From: Dermatophilaceae bacterium
GTDB taxonomy: Bacteria; Actinomycetota; Actinomycetes; Actinomycetales; Dermatophilaceae
Length of the DNA stretch: 13,426 bases
Direction: 5' to 3'
Assembly (NCBI GenBank): GCA_013361975.1
Contig: JABFXB010000070.1
Location: forward strand, 1 to 13,426
The translations under genes were made by a program, and so were the position numbers. The notes beneath the pieces were generated by a model. It was not told the origin of the DNA. It was given only the letters and a program-made list of their open reading frames with translations, and did no database searches. Below, piece after piece: positions 6,641 to 13,226 of the stretch (positions within the stretch are counted from its first letter, which is position 1; every line of letters begins with the position of its first letter).

Positions 6641-7786
6641 ATGGAGGGCGAGGCAGTCAACGGGCCGGGGGGAACGCACGGTGGCGGGCAGGGCCGGCAC
6701 GAGCTGGAGCAGGCGCTCTACGAGGTCAAGCGGACCATCGTCGGCCAGGACCTGCTGCTCGAGCGCATGATGGTCGCCCTGCTCGCCCGCGGCCACCTGC
6801 TCGTCGAGGGGGTGCCGGGGCTGGCCAAGACGATGGCGATCAAGACGCTGGCCCACGCGATCGGCGGGGAGTTCCAGCGCATCCAGTTCACGCCCGACCT
6901 CGTGCCGGCCGACCTCATCGGCACGCGCATCTACAACCAGCGGGACGGCGAGTTCCAGGTCTCGCTCGGTCCGGTCTTCGCCAACCTCGTGCTAGCGGAC
7001 GAGATCAACCGCGCTCCCGCAAAGGTGCAGAGCGCGCTGCTCGAGGTCATGCAGGAGCGGCAGGTGACGATCGGGCGTGAGACCTTCCCCGCACCCGACC
7101 CGTTCCTCGTGATGGCGACGCAGAACCCGATCGAGTCCGAGGGCACCTACGCGCTGCCCGAGGCGCAGGTCGACCGCTTCATGCTCAAGGTCCTCATCGG
7201 ATATCCCTCCGCCGCCGAGGAGTTCGTCGTCGTCGAGCGTCAGATCTCGGCCGCCGTCAACACGATCAGGGTGCTCGACCCGGAGATGCTGCGCGGCTTC
7301 CAGCGCGAGACCGACGCCGTCTACGTCGATCCCGCGGTCATCCAGTATGCCGTCCGGCTCGCCACGGCGACCCGCGAGCCGGCCGTCGTGGGCCGCGACG
7401 ACCTCTCCCGCCTGCTGACCTACGGCGCGAGCCCACGTGCCTCGATCAACCTCGTGCTGGCCGCGCGGGCGCTCGCCTTCCTCCGCGGGCGCGACTACGT
7501 GCTGCCCGGCGACGTGGGCGACCTCGCGCGCGACGTGCTGCGGCACCGCATCGTGCTCTCCTACGAGGCGCTGGCCGAGGACCTCTCGCCCGACGACCTG
7601 CTCACGCCGATCATCCACGCCGTCCCGGTTCCGACCGCACCGCTGCACGAGCAGCAGGTCAGAGATCAGCAGGCGCGTGGTTCGGTGGCGGGCGCGTTCG
7701 GGGCGGAGTCGGGCGGCATCCCTGCCGGCGGCACGACCGGCAATGCCGGCACTGGTGACGAGACATGGGCGCGACCGACACGCTGA
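6641..7786 (+). CDS. MoxR-family AAA+ ATPase
   Basis: A 381-residue ATPase of the MoxR class, chaperone-like motors that act with VWA-domain proteins on metal-cofactor insertion, stress or cell-envelope assembly. The ATG at 6641 is chosen for the strong AGGAGG (6630-6635) 5 nt upstream; the frame is open much further up but those codons overlap other genes. Walker A is GVPGLAKT (57-64, Lys63). The MoxR signature is QFTPDLVPADLIG (82-94). Walker B is LVLADEINRAP (Asp120-Glu121). Sensor 1 is in MATQNPIE (Asn162), followed by LPEAQVDRF. The helical lid contains SPRASINLVLAARA and LPGDV. The last 45 or so residues are a Gly/Ala-rich tail. Its 3' end overlaps the DUF58 gene by 22 nt, indicating translational coupling. 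Resembles M. tuberculosis moxR1 in its neighbours. Confidence 0.96.
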   Translation: MEGEAVNGPGGTHGGGQGRHELEQALYEVKRTIVGQDLLLERMMVALLARGHLLVEGVPGLAKTMAIKTLAHAIGGEFQRIQFTPDLVPADLIGTRIYNQRDGEFQVSLGPVFANLVLADEINRAPAKVQSALLEVMQERQVTIGRETFPAPDPFLVMATQNPIESEGTYALPEAQVDRFMLKVLIGYPSAAEEFVVVERQISAAVNTIRVLDPEMLRGFQRETDAVYVDPAVIQYAVRLATATREPAVVGRDDLSRLLTYGASPRASINLVLAARALAFLRGRDYVLPGDVGDLARDVLRHRIVLSYEALAEDLSPDDLLTPIIHAVPVPTAPLHEQQVRDQQARGSVAGAFGAESGGIPAGGTTGNAGTGDETWARPTR

Positions 7787-8784
7787 GCGCCGAGCGGCTG
7801 CTCCGGCACCTCGAGTGGAGGGTGGTGCGGCGGCTCGACGGGAGACTCCAGGGCGACTACCGCAGCCTCTTCCGCGGCTCGGGGCTCGACTTCACCGACC
7901 TGCGCGAGTACGAGCCGGGCGACGACCTGCGGCACATCGAGTGGAACGTCACGGCGCGGCTCGACACGCCCTACGTGCGCGAGTTCGTCGAGGACCGCGA
8001 GCTGACCGCCTGGCTGCTGCTCGACCACTCGGCGTCGATGGGCTTCGGTCCGGTCGACCGACAGAAGCACCTCGTGCTCGCGGAGGTCGCGACGACGCTG
8101 GCGCACGTGCTGACCCGGGGTGGTAGCCGGGTCGGGGCGATCGTCATGGACACCGGGGTCGACGCGGTCGTCCCGCCGGCGTCGGGCCGCATCCAGGTGT
8201 TGCGCATCGCGAAGCTGCTGCTGGACCGTCGCGAGTCCCGTGCTGCCGAGGTCGACGCCGCTCCCCCGCCCGGGTGGCGCGACAGGCGGCGGCCGAGGAG
8301 GAACCAGCGACGGGGGGCCCGGAGGACGGCATACGGGGGCGGGGCGACCGAAAGGTCCGCCGACGACCGGAAGGTCACCGACCTTGCGCTACTGCTGACG
8401 GCCGGGGCCGGCATCGCCCGCCGGCGGGGACTGGTGCTCGTCGTGTCGGACTTCATCAGCGCGGAGGGGTGGGAGCGGCCGCTCGCGCGGCTGGCCCGAC
8501 GGCACGAGGTGGTCGCGATCCAGGTCGTCGACCCGCGTGAGAGCGAGCTGCCCGACGCGGGCGCGGTCTACGTCGAGGACGCCGAGACGGGCGAGCAGCT
8601 CTTCGTCGACACGAGCGACCTGGGCTTCCGTGCACGGCTGGCGGCAGCCGCCGGGGCGCGGCAGGCGGACCTCGAGGCCCGCGCCCACCGCGCCGGGGTC
8701 GACCTCTACACCGTGCGCACCGACGACGACCTCGTGCGGTCGCTCATGCGCATCTCCGAGCTGCGGCGACGGAGACGGCGATGA
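7765..8784 (+). CDS. DUF58 protein (VWA-like partner of MoxR)
   Basis: A 339-residue soluble protein of the DUF58 family, which almost always follows moxR. The family hallmark is at residues 46-79: LREYEPGDDLRHIEWNVTAR followed by DTPYVREFVEDRE. A VWA-like fold follows with a MIDAS-type DHSASM (Asp87, Ser89, Ser91), so it probably binds a divalent metal and contacts partners. LVVSDFI (near 229-235) is the later core strand. Residues about 165-215 form an Arg/Gly/Pro-rich segment absent from compact family members. The protein ends in a run of six arginines encoded by the first unit of a 14-bp tandem repeat. The ATG overlaps the moxR end by 22 nt. No signal peptide or membrane helix is seen. 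The exact role is unknown across the family. Confidence 0.93.
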   Translation: MGATDTLSAERLLRHLEWRVVRRLDGRLQGDYRSLFRGSGLDFTDLREYEPGDDLRHIEWNVTARLDTPYVREFVEDRELTAWLLLDHSASMGFGPVDRQKHLVLAEVATTLAHVLTRGGSRVGAIVMDTGVDAVVPPASGRIQVLRIAKLLLDRRESRAAEVDAAPPPGWRDRRRPRRNQRRGARRTAYGGGATERSADDRKVTDLALLLTAGAGIARRRGLVLVVSDFISAEGWERPLARLARRHEVVAIQVVDPRESELPDAGAVYVEDAETGEQLFVDTSDLGFRARLAAAAGARQADLEARAHRAGVDLYTVRTDDDLVRSLMRISELRRRRRR

Positions 8785-8826
8785 GGAGACGGCGATGAGG
8801 AGACGGCGATGAGGAGACGGCGGTGA
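8771..8826 (+). repeat. Four 14-bp repeats forming a chain of start/stop overlaps
   Basis: Unit GGAGACGGCGATGA occurs at 8771-8784, 8785-8798 and 8799-8812. The fourth unit (8813-8826) ends in GGTGA. Each unit contains a GGAG ribosome binding site, a 6-nt spacer and a start codon overlapping a stop (ATGA or GTGA). The DUF58 stop is the TGA of unit 1. ATGs at 8781, 8795 and 8809 each open a five-codon frame (Met-Arg-Arg-Arg-Arg) that stops at the TGA of the next unit. The GTG of unit 4 (8823) starts the VWA gene. Ribosomes could therefore be handed from DUF58 to the VWA gene through three mini-ORFs. Confidence 0.9.
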
Positions 8827-9806
8827 CGCTGATGTGGCCGTGGGCGCTCGCGGGACTGCTCGTCGTCCCGGTGCTCGTCGTCGGCTACCGGCGCGTGCTG
8901 CGGGTGCAGGAGCTACGGCGGGTCGCCCTGGCCGAGCAGGGCCTCGTCATGCCGGCGCCGCGCCGCGGCTGGCGCCGCCACGTCGGGCCGGCCCTGATGA
9001 TCGGGGCCCTGACCGTGCTCATGCTGTCGCTCACGCGGCCGGTGGCGTCCATCGCCGAGCCGCACCGCGAGGGAACGGTCGTGCTCGCCTTCGACGTGTC
9101 GAACAGCATGGCGGCCAAGGACGTGAAGCCGTCGCGGCTCGAGGCGGCCAAGGCGGCCGCACGCGGGTTCGTCGAGAAGCAGCCGCCGTCGGTGCGCATC
9201 GCCGTCGTCGCGTTCGGCGGCACGGCGCTGGTGACGCAGCGGCCGACGGAGGACCGGGCCGCGGTGCTCGCAGCGGTCGCCCGGCTCAAGCCGTCTGGCG
9301 ACACGTCCCTCGCGGACGGCGTCCTCACCGGGCTCAGCGCCATCGTCGGCAAGCCGGTCAAGGCACCCGGGGACGCGGAGGCGGGGACGACGGACGAGAC
9401 GGCGATCGGCTTCCACGGCGGCACCGCGATCGTGCTGCTCAGCGACGGCGAGAACACGGCCTCCGCCGACCCGGTCAAGGCGGCCGAGCTCGCATCGGCG
9501 GCCGGCGTTCGCGTCGAACCCATCGGGCTCGGGACGCCGGCCGGCACCGTCATCGAGGTCGACGGGTTCAGCCTCGCGACGGCGCTCGACGAGACGTCGC
9601 TGCAGAAGATCGCGCAGACGACGGGCGGCACGTACCGGCGGGCCACGGACGCCGCCTCCCTCGCCGCGGTCTACGACGCCATCGAGCTGCAGTGGACGAC
9701 CCGCACCGTGCCTCACGAGGTGACGTCGTGGGTCGCGGCCGCGGCGGCCCTGCTGCTGCTCGGGGGCGCGACGGTGTCGGTGCTGAGACAGGGGCGGGTG
9801 ATCTGA
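8823..9806 (+). CDS. Membrane-anchored VWA-domain protein (BatA-like)
   Basis: A 327-residue protein with membrane helices near residues 5-22 and 55-72, a central VWA domain, and a C-terminal helix near 300-320. This layout is typical of BatA proteins encoded after moxR and DUF58. The metal-site (MIDAS) residues are intact: DVSNSM (Asp91, Ser93, Ser95), the threonine in SGDTSLADG (near 158-166), and the aspartate in LLSDGEN (near 209-215). GTG at 8823 is chosen because GGAG (8813-8816) of the last 14-bp repeat lies 6 nt upstream; ATG at 8832 is an alternative. The stop is immediately followed by the next gene's GTG, so the two VWA proteins are translationally coupled and probably act as a pair, with VWA domains on the outer face by the usual topology. 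Confidence 0.93.
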   Translation: MTLMWPWALAGLLVVPVLVVGYRRVLRVQELRRVALAEQGLVMPAPRRGWRRHVGPALMIGALTVLMLSLTRPVASIAEPHREGTVVLAFDVSNSMAAKDVKPSRLEAAKAAARGFVEKQPPSVRIAVVAFGGTALVTQRPTEDRAAVLAAVARLKPSGDTSLADGVLTGLSAIVGKPVKAPGDAEAGTTDETAIGFHGGTAIVLLSDGENTASADPVKAAELASAAGVRVEPIGLGTPAGTVIEVDGFSLATALDETSLQKIAQTTGGTYRRATDAASLAAVYDAIELQWTTRTVPHEVTSWVAAAAALLLLGGATVSVLRQGRVI

Positions 9807-10952
9807 GTGTCGTTCGGGCTGCCCGTGCTGCTGGTGTCGCTGCTCTTCGTGCCGGTGCTGGCGGGCGTCTACGTCTGGCAGCTGCGGCGCCGGCGGCGTC
9901 AGGCCGTGCGCTTCTCCGACGTCGCGCTGCTGAGGTCGGTGGGTGCCGGGTCGCGCCCGTGGCGACGGCACGTGCCGATCGCCCTCGTGCTGTTCGCCCT
10001 CACCCTGTTGGGCCTGGCGTCGGCGAGGCCGACCGTCAGGGCGCAGGTGCCGGTGTCGAGCTCGACGATCATCCTGGCGCTCGACGTCTCCGGGTCGATG
10101 TGCGCGACGGACGTCGACCCCAACCGGCTGGCCGCAGCGCAGGCCGCGGTCCGCTCGTTCATCCGGAACCAGGACGACGAGACCAAGCTCGGCTTCGTCG
10201 TCTTCTCCGGCTTCGCGCAGCTGGCCGTGGCCCCGACGGTCGACCGGGACGAGCTGCTCGAGGCGCTCGACGCGGTGACGACCGGGCGCGGGACGACGAT
10301 CGGCGCCGCCATCCTGCGTTCCATCGACGCGATCGCCGAGCTCGACCCGAACGTCGCACCGTCGGACGCCGTGGACGAGCCGACGACAGACGGGCCGGGG
10401 ACCGTCGACCCGACGCCGGCACCGGCGCCGAGCGCGGGGGCCGGGGGCTCGAGCACGGGCGAGAAGCCGGATGTGGCGCCGGAGATCATCGTGCTGCTCA
10501 CCGACGGGGCCAACACCCGCGGGGTCACGCCGGCCCAGGCGGCCGAGCAGGCCGCCGCCCGTGGGGTGCGGGTCTACCCGATCGGCTTCGGCACGACGAA
10601 CCCGACCCAGATGGCGTGCACGCGTGACCAGTACGGCGGGTTCCCCCAGCCGCGCATCCGTGACTTCGGCGGTGGGCCCGGCGGCGGCGCCGGGCGCAAC
10701 TTCCTCGTGGTCGACGAGGCCGCCCTCAAGGGTGTCGCGCAGACGACGGGCGGCGAGTACTTCGCCGCGACCGACGCCGACGCCCTCACCAAGGTCCTCG
10801 CGGATTTGCCCAAGCACGTCACCGTGACCGAGCAGGACGTCGACCTGAGCGCAGCCTTCGCCGTCGTGGCCGCGGCCGTGCTGCTCGCCGGCCTGGCCGT
10901 GTCGATCGGACGTCCACGCCGGGCGCGCGGCCAGGGCGTACCGCTCCCGTGA
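9807..10952 (+). CDS. Second membrane-anchored VWA-domain protein (BatA/BatB-like)
   Basis: A 381-residue paralogue of the preceding protein with the same plan: membrane helices near residues 5-22 and 56-74, a VWA domain, and a C-terminal helix near 350-370. The MIDAS site is DVSGSM (Asp93, Ser95, Ser97) with a cysteine at 99; TGRGTTIGAA and LLTDGAN supply the other ligands. Two insertions set it apart: a Pro/Thr/Ala/Gly-rich linker near residues 190-221, and a loop near 270-296 (CTRDQYGGFPQPRIRDFGGG, then Gly-rich). The GTG start directly follows the previous stop with no spacing and only a weak GGGCGGG upstream, so translation most likely depends on coupling. It is the last gene of the operon; a hairpin at 10961-10996 follows. 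Confidence 0.92.
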   Translation: MSFGLPVLLVSLLFVPVLAGVYVWQLRRRRRQAVRFSDVALLRSVGAGSRPWRRHVPIALVLFALTLLGLASARPTVRAQVPVSSSTIILALDVSGSMCATDVDPNRLAAAQAAVRSFIRNQDDETKLGFVVFSGFAQLAVAPTVDRDELLEALDAVTTGRGTTIGAAILRSIDAIAELDPNVAPSDAVDEPTTDGPGTVDPTPAPAPSAGAGGSSTGEKPDVAPEIIVLLTDGANTRGVTPAQAAEQAAARGVRVYPIGFGTTNPTQMACTRDQYGGFPQPRIRDFGGGPGGGAGRNFLVVDEAALKGVAQTTGGEYFAATDADALTKVLADLPKHVTVTEQDVDLSAAFAVVAAAVLLAGLAVSIGRPRRARGQGVPLP

Positions 10953-10960
10953 TCGGCTCA

Positions 10961-10996
10961 CCCGTCGCGCGGCGCCAGGGTGCGTCGCGCGACGGG
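10961..10996 (+). terminator. Terminator of the moxR operon
   Basis: CCCGTCGCGCG (10961-10971) and CGCGCGACGGG (10986-10996) form a perfect 11-bp, GC-rich stem around a 14-nt loop, 8 nt after the last VWA stop codon. No T run follows. Confidence 0.8.
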
Positions 10997-11082
10997 CGCC
11001 GGTCCGCCCCGTCCATCGGATTGGCGGCGCTGCATCCGCGCCGCTCTGCATTGAGTCACGAGGTGACCCAGGGGGACGGCCG

Positions 11083-11138
11083 GTGGTCAGAGGGTCAGAG
11101 GATCAGAGGGTCCGAGGATCAGAGGGTCAGACGGTCAG
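11083..11138. repeat. Octamer tandem repeat (AGGGTCAG-type), seven units
   Basis: Seven consecutive 8-bp units run from 11083 to 11138: AGGGTCAG with variants AGGATCAG, AGGGTCCG, ACGGTCAG and a degenerate first unit. The repeat enters the 3' end of the alcohol dehydrogenase: on that strand its stop codon is the TGA inside one unit. Because 8 is not a multiple of 3, each unit offers TGA in a shifted frame. The spacer 11000-11082 shows nothing recognisable. Confidence 0.9.
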
Positions 11139-12146
11139 CAGGACCTTGGTGGCGGTGCGCTCGTCCATGGCCCTGTAGCCCTGCGCGGCCTCCTCGAGCG
11201 GGAGCGTGAGGTCGAAGACCTTGCCCGGGTCGATCTTCCGGTCCCAGATCAGCTGGATCAGGTGCGGCAGGTACTCCCGCACCGGTGCCGGGCCGCCGTG
11301 GACGTGGACGCCGGCCATGAACAGCTCGTCGCCGGGAATGGCGACGTCGTGCGAGACGCCGACGAAACCGACGTGGCCACCGGGACGCGTCGAGTGGATG
11401 GCCTGCATCATCGCTTCCTGCGTGCCCACGGCCTCGATGACCGAGTGCGCGCCGAGGCCACCCGTCAGCTCCTTGACGCGCTTGACCCCGGCCTCGCCAC
11501 GCTCCTCGACGATGTCGGTCGCGCCGAACTCGCGGGCGAGGGCCTGCCGGTCGGCGTGCCGGCTGAAGGCGATGATCCGCTCGGCGCCGAGCTCACGCGC
11601 GGCCAGGATGCCGAGCAGCCCTACCGCGCCGTCGCCGACGACGGCCACGGTCCTGCCCGGGCCCGCTTCGGCCGCCACCGCCGCGAACCAGCCGGTGCCG
11701 AGCACGTCGGACGCGGCCATGAGCGACGGGATGAGGTCGGCGTCGGGCTGGCCGGGCGTCGCGACGAGGGTGCCGTCGGCGAGGGGGATGCGCGCCAGCT
11801 CGGACTGGGTGCCGATGGTTCCCATGAGGACGCGGTGAGTGCAGTACGCCTGGTAGCCCGAGTTGCAGATCTCGCACGTGTTGTCCGATGCCCAGAACGA
11901 GCCGACGACGAAGTCACCGACCTTCACGGTGCGCACGTCGGCGCCGACCTCCTCGACGACACCGACGTACTCGTGCCCCATCACCTGGTGGTCGACCGGC
12001 TCGGCGCCGCGGTAGGGCCACAGGTCGCTGCCGCAGATGCACGTCGCCGCGAGGCGGATGACCGCGTCGGTCGGCTCGATGATCCTCGGGTCCTCGCGGT
12101 CCTCCACCCGCACGTCGCCGGGTCCGTACATGACAACTCCACGCAT
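11127..12146 (-). CDS. Zinc-dependent alcohol dehydrogenase (MDR family)
   Basis: A 339-residue medium-chain dehydrogenase that should oxidise an alcohol or reduce an aldehyde with NAD(P). The start at 12146 is chosen for AAGGAG (complement of 12155-12160) 8 nt upstream; the frame is open 22 codons further but with no such site. Catalytic-zinc residues are Cys38 in CICGSD and His58-Glu59 in GHEYVG. The structural-zinc loop has Cys91, Cys94 and Cys102, with Asp88 in place of the first Cys, a pattern known in one formaldehyde-dehydrogenase-like subgroup. The Rossmann motif is GDGAVG (171-176), and the following SRHADR suggests NADP(H) rather than NAD. It is divergent from the XRE regulator, with 173 bp between start codons, so it may be that regulator's target. 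The substrate is unknown. Confidence 0.93.
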   Translation of the reverse strand: MRGVVMYGPGDVRVEDREDPRIIEPTDAVIRLAATCICGSDLWPYRGAEPVDHQVMGHEYVGVVEEVGADVRTVKVGDFVVGSFWASDNTCEICNSGYQAYCTHRVLMGTIGTQSELARIPLADGTLVATPGQPDADLIPSLMAASDVLGTGWFAAVAAEAGPGRTVAVVGDGAVGLLGILAARELGAERIIAFSRHADRQALAREFGATDIVEERGEAGVKRVKELTGGLGAHSVIEAVGTQEAMMQAIHSTRPGGHVGFVGVSHDVAIPGDELFMAGVHVHGGPAPVREYLPHLIQLIWDRKIDPGKVFDLTLPLEEAAQGYRAMDERTATKVLLTV

Positions 12147-12244
12147 CGCGTGAACTCCTTCGGGTTGCTTCTTGCGGGCCGCTGCCCGCTCGGGCCGAAA
12201 CGGCCCACCCACGAGTGAAACCGCCGGCGCGGGCCGGCGGGAGT

Positions 12245-12270
12245 CCCTGTCGAGGGACGTACTGACAGGG
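12245..12270. promoter_or_regulatory. Inverted repeat, possible operator between ADH and regulator genes
   Basis: CCCTGTC (12245-12251) and GACAGGG (12264-12270) form a perfect 7-bp inverted repeat with a 12-bp spacer, in the middle of the divergent intergenic region and about 50-75 bp upstream of the regulator start. Two other inverted repeats are nearby: GGGCCG-AAA-CGGCCC (12192-12206) and CCGCCGGC-GCGG-GCCGGCGG (12221-12240). Any of these could be the site of the adjacent XRE protein, but high GC makes such repeats common. Confidence 0.35.
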
Positions 12271-12306
12271 CACCCCTGGCGGCCCTGTGGGCCGAAGGAT
12301 GCGGCA

Positions 12307-12312
12307 TAGGCT
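12307..12312 (+). promoter_or_regulatory. -10 box (TAGGCT) for the XRE regulator, likely leaderless
   Basis: TAGGCT fits TANNNT, with its last T 8 nt before the GTG at 12320, again placing transcription start at the start codon. No ribosome binding site precedes that GTG. Confidence 0.55.
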
Positions 12313-12319
12313 CGAAGAC

Positions 12320-13216
12320 GTGGACAACCGCCAGGAGGTGCGCGAGTTCCTCATGACCCGTCGCGCCCGCATCACGCCCGAGCAGGTCGGCCTTCCCGCC
12401 GGCCGCGGCCGGCGCGTGCCCGGGCTGCGCCGCAGCGAGGTCGCGACCATCGCCGGGCTCAGCGTCGAGTACTACGCACGCCTCGAACGCGGCCAGATCG
12501 CAGGCGCGTCGGCGGGCGTGCTCGATGCCCTCGTGCGGGCCCTGCAACTCGACGACACCGAACGCGCACACCTGCTCGACCTCGCCCGCGCCGCCGACGG
12601 CATACCCACCTCTGGGCGACCCCGGCGACGCGCTGCGGGCAAGCCGGCGTCGCGTCCGAGCCTCCAGTGGGCGCTCGAGTCGATCCGTGACGGCGTCGCG
12701 TTCGTGCGCGACCCGCACCAGAACCTGCTCGCCACGAACACCCTCGGCCGCGCCTTCTACTCGCCGGTCATCGGCGAGGGAGGGCGCATGCCGAACCTCG
12801 CGCGATTCCAGTTCCTCGACCCCGCCTCGCGCGACTTCTACCCCGACTGGGACCTCTTCGCCGAGATGTGCGTCGGCATCATGCGCGCCGAGGCCGGCCG
12901 CGACCCGCACGACCGCGGCCTGCAGGACCTCGTCGGCGAACTGTCCACGCGCAGCGAGGTTTTCCGCCGACTGTGGAGCGCCCACGACGTGCGGACCCAC
13001 GGCACCGGCACCAAGCGCTTCAACCACCCCGTCGTCGGCGAGCTCACCCTCGCCTACGAGGAGCTCGCCATCACGGCAGAGCCCGGCCTCGTCCTCATGG
13101 TCTACACCGCCGAGCCGGGTTCGCCGTGGGCCGAACGGCTGCAGCTGCTCGCCTCCTGGGCGGCGTCAACGCGCGCCCCGACCTTGACCTCCGACACCCC
13201 GATTCCCAACAGCTAG
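12320..13216 (+). CDS. XRE-family regulator with MmyB-like ligand-binding domain
   Basis: A 298-residue DNA-binding regulator. An upstream GTG at 12287 is in frame, but GTG at 12320 is preferred: it gives MDNRQEVREFLMTRRARITPE, the N-terminus usual for this family, and fits a leaderless start from TAGGCT. Residues about 8-35 carry the family sequence RITPEQVGLPAG-RGRRVPGLRR. The helix-turn-helix lies near 39-75 (EVATIAGLSVEYYARLERGQ). Residues about 105-290 match the MmyB-like ligand-binding domain (LLATNTLGRAFY, then RDFYPDW, then GTKRFNHPVVGELTLAYE), which in relatives binds fatty acid-like ligands. It is divergent from the alcohol dehydrogenase and followed after 10 nt by a cupin gene, so it probably controls one or both. 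The ligand is not predictable from sequence. Confidence 0.93.
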   Translation: MDNRQEVREFLMTRRARITPEQVGLPAGRGRRVPGLRRSEVATIAGLSVEYYARLERGQIAGASAGVLDALVRALQLDDTERAHLLDLARAADGIPTSGRPRRRAAGKPASRPSLQWALESIRDGVAFVRDPHQNLLATNTLGRAFYSPVIGEGGRMPNLARFQFLDPASRDFYPDWDLFAEMCVGIMRAEAGRDPHDRGLQDLVGELSTRSEVFRRLWSAHDVRTHGTGTKRFNHPVVGELTLAYEELAITAEPGLVLMVYTAEPGSPWAERLQLLASWAASTRAPTLTSDTPIPNS

Positions 13217-13226
13217 AAGGAGATCC

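Noticed and set aside
8913..11051. 712-codon minus-strand frame antisense to both VWA genes
   Set aside because: Arg/Gly-rich composition with no domain; it is a shadow of the VWA genes, which have full MIDAS motifs.
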